A stretch of 64,000 nt of DNA from Emmonsiellopsis sp. PD_33. Its lineage: Eukaryota; Ascomycota; Eurotiomycetes; Onygenales; Ajellomycetaceae. The notes under the pieces were generated by a model. That model was not told the origin of the DNA, did not search any database, and saw only the letters and a program-made list of their open reading frames with translations. Location of the stretch: positions 124,001 to 188,000 of the forward strand of contig JANTQF010000020.1 of NCBI GenBank assembly GCA_032988165.1, read 5' to 3'. Shown piece after piece: positions 58,997-64,000 of the stretch; position 1 is the stretch's first letter, and each line of letters starts with the position of its first letter. The translations under genes and the position numbers were made by a program.

Positions 58997-59860
58997 CTAT
59001 TGAGGGGAATCATCTCGGCGAAACATGATGTCCGTACGCAAGGTATATTTGGTGCCTTGCAAAACTTCTTCTCCGGAATGGAGCAGGCCTTTGTGCTGGA
59101 AGATCAAGACGGAGCCCGTTTTGGGGTAGAAGGCAAAGGAGCCCTCATTATCCGAGTTCCATGGAGGATAGAAGGTGGTTGCGCCGCCTCGAAGTGGCCT
59201 CGAATTAAGTTCATCCTTCTCGACGGTGCCTTGGTACACGTCGGGGGATAGTTTGGATGACTTCTGCTCACCCGGTTCACCATTCAGGTACAGGTGAACG
59301 GTGAAGAAGGAAATTTCCTCGCCGGAAGGAGTCACATAACAGCCATCGGTATGCTGGTGAAAGTATTCGCCGCCATGATATCGCAGGAAGCGAAGACGCT
59401 CGTTCAGTCTCGAGAGACGCCACGTCTCGCCTCGTTTGGCGGGCCCAGGACCGGTGACGTGCGGGACATCTCGGAGAATCTCGACAGGGTCTTTGATAAA
59501 GGGTAGGATGCGAGAAAGAATGCGATCGGCCAGCCAGGGGGTATCCCATATGATACGGGAGCAGCTCCGGGCGTCAGGGATGAACTTCTGCATTCCACCG
59601 CCCACATTGACCAGAGCAACCTCCCAGTTGGGGGTTGTGTTTTGCTCTGAGAGGGTGGACTGTTCGGCAGCGTGGATGAGGAGGTTGCATTCTTCTTCGG
59701 TGAGAAGATCATCTACCACGGCAGCATAGTGATTTTTGTATTCTGGAAGCGGGTCGTTGGTCTTGGTGAAGTCGATGCGGTGGAACGAGGCGTTTTGGGG
59801 AGGGGATGCGAGGAAGTCTTCGGGCACGCAACCCGGCTTCTCGAAGGTTAAAGTAGCCAT
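58997..59860 (-). CDS. 2-oxoglutarate/Fe(II) oxygenase, prolyl 4-hydroxylase-like
   Basis: Single-exon gene of 287 residues with the double-stranded beta-helix fold of the P4H alpha-subunit superfamily. Iron ligands are visible as H170-T-D172 (FHQHTDGCY) and H261 (GLLHSGEEV). R275 (YTLRTDIMF) should bind the 2-oxoglutarate carboxylate. A helical N-terminus with LLTEEECNLLIHAAE precedes the fold, as is typical of the family. No signal peptide or membrane segment is seen, so it is probably cytosolic or nuclear; the substrate is unknown. Start MATLTFEKPG is the only reasonable one. It is divergent from the low-complexity gene at 60941. Confidence 0.9.
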   Translation of the reverse strand: MATLTFEKPGCVPEDFLASPPQNASFHRIDFTKTNDPLPEYKNHYAAVVDDLLTEEECNLLIHAAEQSTLSEQNTTPNWEVALVNVGGGMQKFIPDARSCSRIIWDTPWLADRILSRILPFIKDPVEILRDVPHVTGPGPAKRGETWRLSRLNERLRFLRYHGGEYFHQHTDGCYVTPSGEEISFFTVHLYLNGEPGEQKSSKLSPDVYQGTVEKDELNSRPLRGGATTFYPPWNSDNEGSFAFYPKTGSVLIFQHKGLLHSGEEVLQGTKYTLRTDIMFRRDDSPQ

Positions 59861-60940
59861 GGTGAAGATGCGACCTGGGAATGGGGGTAGAGGTATATTA
59901 ATGTATTAGTTGGATTTTGGGATGGTTGCAGAACGGTATCCGGGAAATTCTGGTCTCTATTTATATATACTCTGGAGAGGATGGAGGGGCTGCAATTCAG
60001 GCAACCGTTGCGGGTGGTACTATGACTCCGCCTCCTAAGGCAGTGTCTGTGGGCCTGTTGGACGGGTCTTCAGGATTGGCCCCAGAAGGAATACAGCAAA
60101 GCGGAGGGGATGCTTGGGCCGAGAGTAGAGCGTGTTTCTGGCTTCATTTTGTTCCAAGTTTTCTATATCACCAACCCCTGAATACGAAAAAGAAACTCGT
60201 GGTGGATGGCCATGCGATGACTAATCGTCAAATACCATACCGTACGGTACGGTACCCGATACGGGAGGCTTCCCCACCCCGGGTGGGTCCAGTCCGGGGA
60301 AAAATACCGCTAGCGGGCTGTGTCATGGCGCGTAACGGTGTGTAATGCTTACTCACAGCTCCAACCTCCTCGACTTCATCCTCGACTTCGACTTCGACTT
60401 CATCTTCAACTTCATCTTCTTCTTCATCTTCGGTTCTTCTTCTCCTGTCCATTCTATTTCTTCTTCTGTTTTCCTTCTCTCAGTGTCTTCTTTGCTTCCG
60501 CTTCTTGTCTCTGTGCTAGCGTCTATTTCTGCCCTCCGCATTCCCAAGGTTCATGCAAACAAAGCCTCCAAACCCTCCCGCTGCTTGACCCCGCTGTCTT
60601 GCCACTCCATTCCTTGCTCAACCAAGCATTATCTCCAGCTCTTCACCTACGCCCCCAGGACTCTGTGCTTTTCTTTCCCCTCGTCTTCCCGAGCGGGAGT
60701 CACGCCCAGTCATGTAATTAATTCTACTCGAATCCCTCGTCGAGATCCTTAGTTTCAACACTGCTTCTGCGGCCACTCTCTCTGCAATCGACACAGCAAA
60801 CCCATATATCTCTTTGCTATTGCGTTATCTGCAATCCGCTGCTGGTGTCCGACGACGACGACCGCTACCCCGCCTGGAAGTGACAGCTCGACAGGGTACA
60901 TATCCAACATTTCTACCTGTTGCTCCACTGCTCAATTGAC
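59861..60940. promoter_or_regulatory. Shared divergent promoter region with palindromes and CT-rich tract
   Basis: 1.08 kb between two divergent start codons. It holds a perfect 12-bp palindrome TACCGTACGGTA at 60238-60249 within a run of GTAC/CGG repeats, and inverted CCCACCC/GGGTGGG at about 60273-60287. A CTTC/GACTTC trinucleotide-type tract spans 60365-60435; a strongly pyrimidine-rich strand is common in fungal core promoters. Open frames over the CT-rich tract are low-complexity artefacts. Confidence 0.5.
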
Positions 60941-61834
60941 ATGTCCCAACCGCCCTCAAATACCCCGCCCTCTGCTACTGCGCCTGGGCCTGCGCCTTCA
61001 CGGAGCCGCCGTGCTTCCATTGCCTCTGGCACCTCGTTTTCGGAGCTCTTCTCGAGAGCTGGCAACGTTGGCCCTCCCCCTCCCCCACCAGCCAGTGCCA
61101 GGAATGGCCGCGACCCAATCATGTCCGCCGCAACCTCCCAAGCACAGCAGCGCCGTCGCATGTCCATTACCACTCTAGGCCTCTCGGGCTCACCAACTCA
61201 GCCATCGCCATTTGGGAACCAGAATGCCCGTCGCGGAAGCGTCTCGAGCTCCGTCATGTCCGGCTCGCCTAGCGGGGAAAATGCTGTTGTCGAAGAAAAC
61301 GATACCGACACCCCAATGACCTCCCCTACCACCCCATTCGCTCGCCGTGTCTCGTTTGGTGCCCAAGCATTCCGTGACCGTGTTGGAAGTGTTGGTACAA
61401 ATGGTAGATATTCCTCTGGAATTCCTACAGCAACCTTGCATCGATCACTATCCACCACCAGCTCTTCCTCTGCAAGCAGTTCTGTTGTGCCTGCTGCAAG
61501 TACGCATAAAAACCATCCCCAGAATAATAAGTCTAACTATTCTTCTTGGCGTCCAATAGGAGAAGGCTTCAACTGGCCAGAAGCTCTTCGAACTAGGGCC
61601 GAGCGTGCTCCGTCTATCGGTAGTTTCTCTGCAGGTTCCCCGACGGCACCCCAAGGTCTGTCGTCTACTGTTGCCAGCACAAAGCCGGCGCATCACCAGC
61701 GAGCGGCTTCAGTTGCGACTATGGAGCAGCCTCCCCAAGAACCTCGGGCACAACAGAAACCGCAGCAGCCCAAAGCAAAGCCGAAACCCGACTATTTTCA
61801 AGAGAAAATTTTGAGGGCGGACTTCATGGATTAA
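60941..61834 (+). CDS. Conserved fungal Ser/Pro-rich low-complexity protein
   Basis: 297 residues in one exon; the start is the ATG of MSQPPSNTPP. No enzymatic domain is seen. The composition (Ser, Pro, Ala, Arg) suggests a largely disordered protein. Short blocks look conserved in Pezizomycotina proteins as I remember them: SRRASIASGTSFSELFSRAG near the N-terminus, RRRMSITTLGLSGSPTQ, TPFARRVSFGAQAFRD, GEGFNWPEALRTRAERAPS and the end DYFQEKILRADFMD. Repeated RRxS sites could be targets of basophilic kinases such as PKA (inference). Function unknown. The gene is divergent from the 2OG oxygenase and ends toward the PI4K gene. Confidence 0.75.
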   Translation: MSQPPSNTPPSATAPGPAPSRSRRASIASGTSFSELFSRAGNVGPPPPPPASARNGRDPIMSAATSQAQQRRRMSITTLGLSGSPTQPSPFGNQNARRGSVSSSVMSGSPSGENAVVEENDTDTPMTSPTTPFARRVSFGAQAFRDRVGSVGTNGRYSSGIPTATLHRSLSTTSSSSASSSVVPAASTHKNHPQNNKSNYSSWRPIGEGFNWPEALRTRAERAPSIGSFSAGSPTAPQGLSSTVASTKPAHHQRAASVATMEQPPQEPRAQQKPQQPKAKPKPDYFQEKILRADFMD

Positions 61835-63033
61835 GGTTTACTTCTTACCTTCCTGCCTCTGTTTTTTCTTGCTGTTCTTTCCTGCCTTCCGCCGAGCCGG
61901 GAAAGGAAAAGGATTCACGAAAAAAGAAAGAAGGAAATGAAGCTTTACCCCTACGCTCGCATCGTTGGCGATTCTGGCGGAATTCCTTTTTGCCTTACTT
62001 CTCCAGTTTACGGGCGACACCAGGCTGACTAGATCACCGAAGAAGTGCAATTATGCCGCTTTGCGATCTACGGTTGTCGATGCGGTAGTTGAATAGTATG
62101 GCCAATACGAGGTCTTGAGCCAACTTCGTTGCCTCCAGGTGGACATTTCTTTGAAATTACCGGCTGTCTTACACTTGCAGCTTGTGCGGTATTTTTGACA
62201 TGATGTTTCCTTATTTCATACTTCATACTTCATATTTCATATTTCATATTCTCTCTTATTGAATCTGACAATGTCGAGCGTCAAACATGTCTTATTTCCT
62301 ATTTTTGCCGCCGAGTAACGTGGCCGGCCTTGTTTCTCTCATCTTACTTACGATGGCCCATGGCGTGCTGGGAGTTTTGGGGTTTCTGGTGGTTGAGCGG
62401 AGTTGAAACGTCTTGTGTTTTTCGACCTTGCTATCGTCTTCCTTCCCCCCTGAACCTAGGCGGATCTATTTATCGGTTACTGTTCTATCAAAAGAATAAC
62501 CAGTTGGTCGGGATGATATTTACATCCACCACTCCATTCACTATTCTTCTTCTTTTTAGCTCAGATATCCTAGTAGTCAACTATTTCTACTCTACTTAAA
62601 GTAGAAACCATCCCTAATCCTATCTTCCATTAGGGGTATTCTCCACCACATGTTATACATCAGACATGGATTGAATTATAGCCAGACCGTAATCTGGGCG
62701 GCGCCTATCATTAGAGGAAGAAGCTACATATATCTACCTTTTAGGACTTGTAAGTATGTATGCTGAAAATAAGACACTGTTATTATTACCACAGGGTATA
62801 TATAAAACATGCGATCGATGGTTTAATCGACTCAAAAGAAAAAGAAAAGAAAAGGATATAATCAAACTATGCATGCGTACCAGTTCCATCCAGCGGCCCA
62901 GAGCCTCGGGGACTTGGCTGGAGAGAATAGGAAAAACAAGGTGATTGAACTCAAGAGCACAACCATGGAATGCTCGCCACATTCACCATTCCCGAACAGA
63001 GCGAACGACAGCCACCAGATACCAACACATTCT
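61835..63033. other. Convergent intergenic region
   Basis: 1.2 kb between the 3' ends of the low-complexity gene (+) and the PI4K gene (-). It contains a short tandem array of TTCATA(C/T) units at about 62214-62250. Open frames up to 89 codons occur, none with a motif. Both transcripts' 3' UTRs are expected here. Confidence 0.5.
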
Positions 63034-64000
63034 TTAATACGGAATATTGTTGGTCAAAAGCTGGAACTGATCGTATCCCTTGGTAGACATGCTCATATAG
63101 CTCTTCCGCACCAATTCCCGCATGTAATCCGCCGCCTCCCGTTCGGTCTTTTCGAGCACGAATCTGTCTCGGAAATTCTTGAGCGTGTCTGGTTTGAAGC
63201 AGGGCAGGCCGCTGTCAAGCATCAGCGTCACAATGTTTGCGAGTTTGGTTGTATATGGTCTCGATGCGAGGAAGGCCTTCACGACGAGTGATTCAAACCA
63301 GCGGTAAGATTGGGAGTTCGTCGGATTGTGGCTGTTTCCAGGGAGAGACAAGCCGCCCCCAGACGATGGAGAACCACCAGCGCCAGAGTGGGCGCCTTGC
63401 CCCCCTATCACAGCGACCATCTCGGATGTCAGTTTGAAAGGTGCCCGCTCGAACCGGACACCTCCTGGGGCGATATCGAAGCAGAATCCAAAATCAATGT
63501 GTATTATATGGCCGGCTTCGTCGATCATGATGTTTCCGTTATGTCGATCCTTGAACTGGAGGAGGTATGAAATAACCGAATATGCAGCCATGCTCTTAAC
63601 GAAGTTATTCCTAGCTTCCTGGAAACGCGTAGATTCTTCACCCCCATATTTGGAAGTGAAATAATCGTAGAGGCCGTTAACCGCCTCGCGACCAAGCATA
63701 TCGCGCGAAATAGAATTTGGAAGCACATCAATCACGCCGCACCCAGGCGCTGTGGCAGTCACACGGTACGGATACACAAAGACGTCCAGGCCCACGCTTG
63801 TGAAAATGCCACGGAAGGCTGCAATCATCTGCAATGCGAGCACATCTTGGCGACAGTCATCGCCGACCTTGAAGATCGCTGACTGCCAAACCTCGTACGT
63901 TGTTTCTGATCCCTGAGAATTGGTGGACTGTAACGCGGATTCATCGGCATTTTGTCCAGCATGCGAGTGGTTCTCCACGATGGCTCCATTTCCATTGCCA
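63034..64000 (-). CDS. Phosphatidylinositol 4-kinase, Stt4 type, C-terminal part
   Basis: C-terminal catalytic region of a large lipid kinase that makes PI4P at the plasma membrane. The gene enters from the right edge; about 322 codons are inside and the frame is open to 64000, so the 5' end is missing. Motifs: IFKVGDDCRQDVLALQMI after the ATP-binding region, catalytic loop DRHNGNIMID, and metal-binding HIDFGFCFDIAPGG. A Gly/Ser-rich insert (GGQGAHSGAGGSPSS) follows VAVIGG. The C-terminus ends in QLLTNNIPY, as in Stt4/PI4K-alpha proteins, and supports PI4K type III alpha over Pik1. No intron is seen in this part. Confidence 0.93.
   Translation of the reverse strand, partial: GNGNGAIVENHSHAGQNADESALQSTNSQGSETTYEVWQSAIFKVGDDCRQDVLALQMIAAFRGIFTSVGLDVFVYPYRVTATAPGCGVIDVLPNSISRDMLGREAVNGLYDYFTSKYGGEESTRFQEARNNFVKSMAAYSVISYLLQFKDRHNGNIMIDEAGHIIHIDFGFCFDIAPGGVRFERAPFKLTSEMVAVIGGQGAHSGAGGSPSSGGGLSLPGNSHNPTNSQSYRWFESLVVKAFLASRPYTTKLANIVTLMLDSGLPCFKPDTLKNFRDRFVLEKTEREAADYMRELVRKSYMSMSTKGYDQFQLLTNNIPY

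Noticed and set aside
60345..60752. 133-135 codon frames over the CT-rich tract upstream of 60941
   Set aside because: Composition is dictated by the CTTC/GAC repeat, and two overlapping frames are equally open. More likely promoter and 5' leader.
35258..64000. A secondary-metabolite gene cluster containing tyrosinase and the oxygenases
   Set aside because: No polyketide synthase, peptide synthetase, terpene cyclase or cluster transcription factor is present, and housekeeping genes such as Stt4 and ArfGAP are interspersed.

Overview
The window reads as nuclear DNA of a filamentous ascomycete (Pezizomycotina), most likely Eurotiomycetes and plausibly Onygenales. The protein-coding genes carry short introns (about 50-100 bp) with fungal GT/AG borders. 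Their product families (tyrosinase, Pth11-type rhodopsin-domain protein, Csx2-type BAR-PH-ArfGAP, RRM plus YTH protein, Stt4) are typical of that group. The alternation of a GC-poor, retrotransposon-filled block with a gene-dense block recalls the isochore-like genomes described for Blastomyces. The genus is an inference.

Region 1, positions 1 to about 33,720, is a retrotransposon graveyard. I saw no CG dinucleotide by eye in this stretch; the first CG is at 33,742. It holds three Ty3/Gypsy chromovirus families that can be delimited from LTRs and target-site duplications (TSDs). E1 (1366-6961, + strand) has 254-bp LTRs and TSD CTCAT. E2 is a composite of two tandem units (8229-33036, - strand) with four 319-bp LTRs and one outer TSD, GTACC. 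E3 (14891-24649, - strand) has 159-bp LTRs and TSD GCACC, and sits inside the reverse-transcriptase region of E2 unit A; the matching empty site is visible in E2 unit B. E3 carries an extra ~2.5-kb reading frame (ORF3) downstream of the chromodomain with an internal duplication, which I could not assign to a family. E2 itself landed in an older decayed reading frame with an 81-bp (27-residue) tandem repeat. Stops and lost catalytic residues are mostly C-to-T and G-to-A changes, as expected from RIP or methylation-linked decay at CpG.

Region 2, 33,721-64,000, is ordinary gene-dense euchromatin with eleven complete genes and one partial gene. In order: tyrosinase (-), Pth11-type rhodopsin-domain membrane protein (+), phytanoyl-CoA dioxygenase family protein (+), ABC1/UbiB mitochondrial kinase-like protein (-), C2-domain protein (-), secreted PQQ-like beta-propeller protein (+), GNAT acetyltransferase (-), BAR-PH-ArfGAP protein (+), RRM-YTH RNA-binding protein (+), 2OG-Fe(II) oxygenase (-), low-complexity Ser/Pro-rich conserved protein (+), and the C-terminal kinase domain of a phosphatidylinositol 4-kinase of the Stt4 type (-, running off the right edge). 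Exon models were built by hand from splice sites and reading frame. All of them close in frame.

The genes do not form an obvious pathway or cluster. Several pairs are divergent and share promoter space (C2/PQQ, GNAT/ArfGAP, 2OG oxygenase/low-complexity protein); others converge tail to tail. The boundary between regions is sharp: the tyrosinase stop codon lies about 20 bp from where CG dinucleotides vanish.
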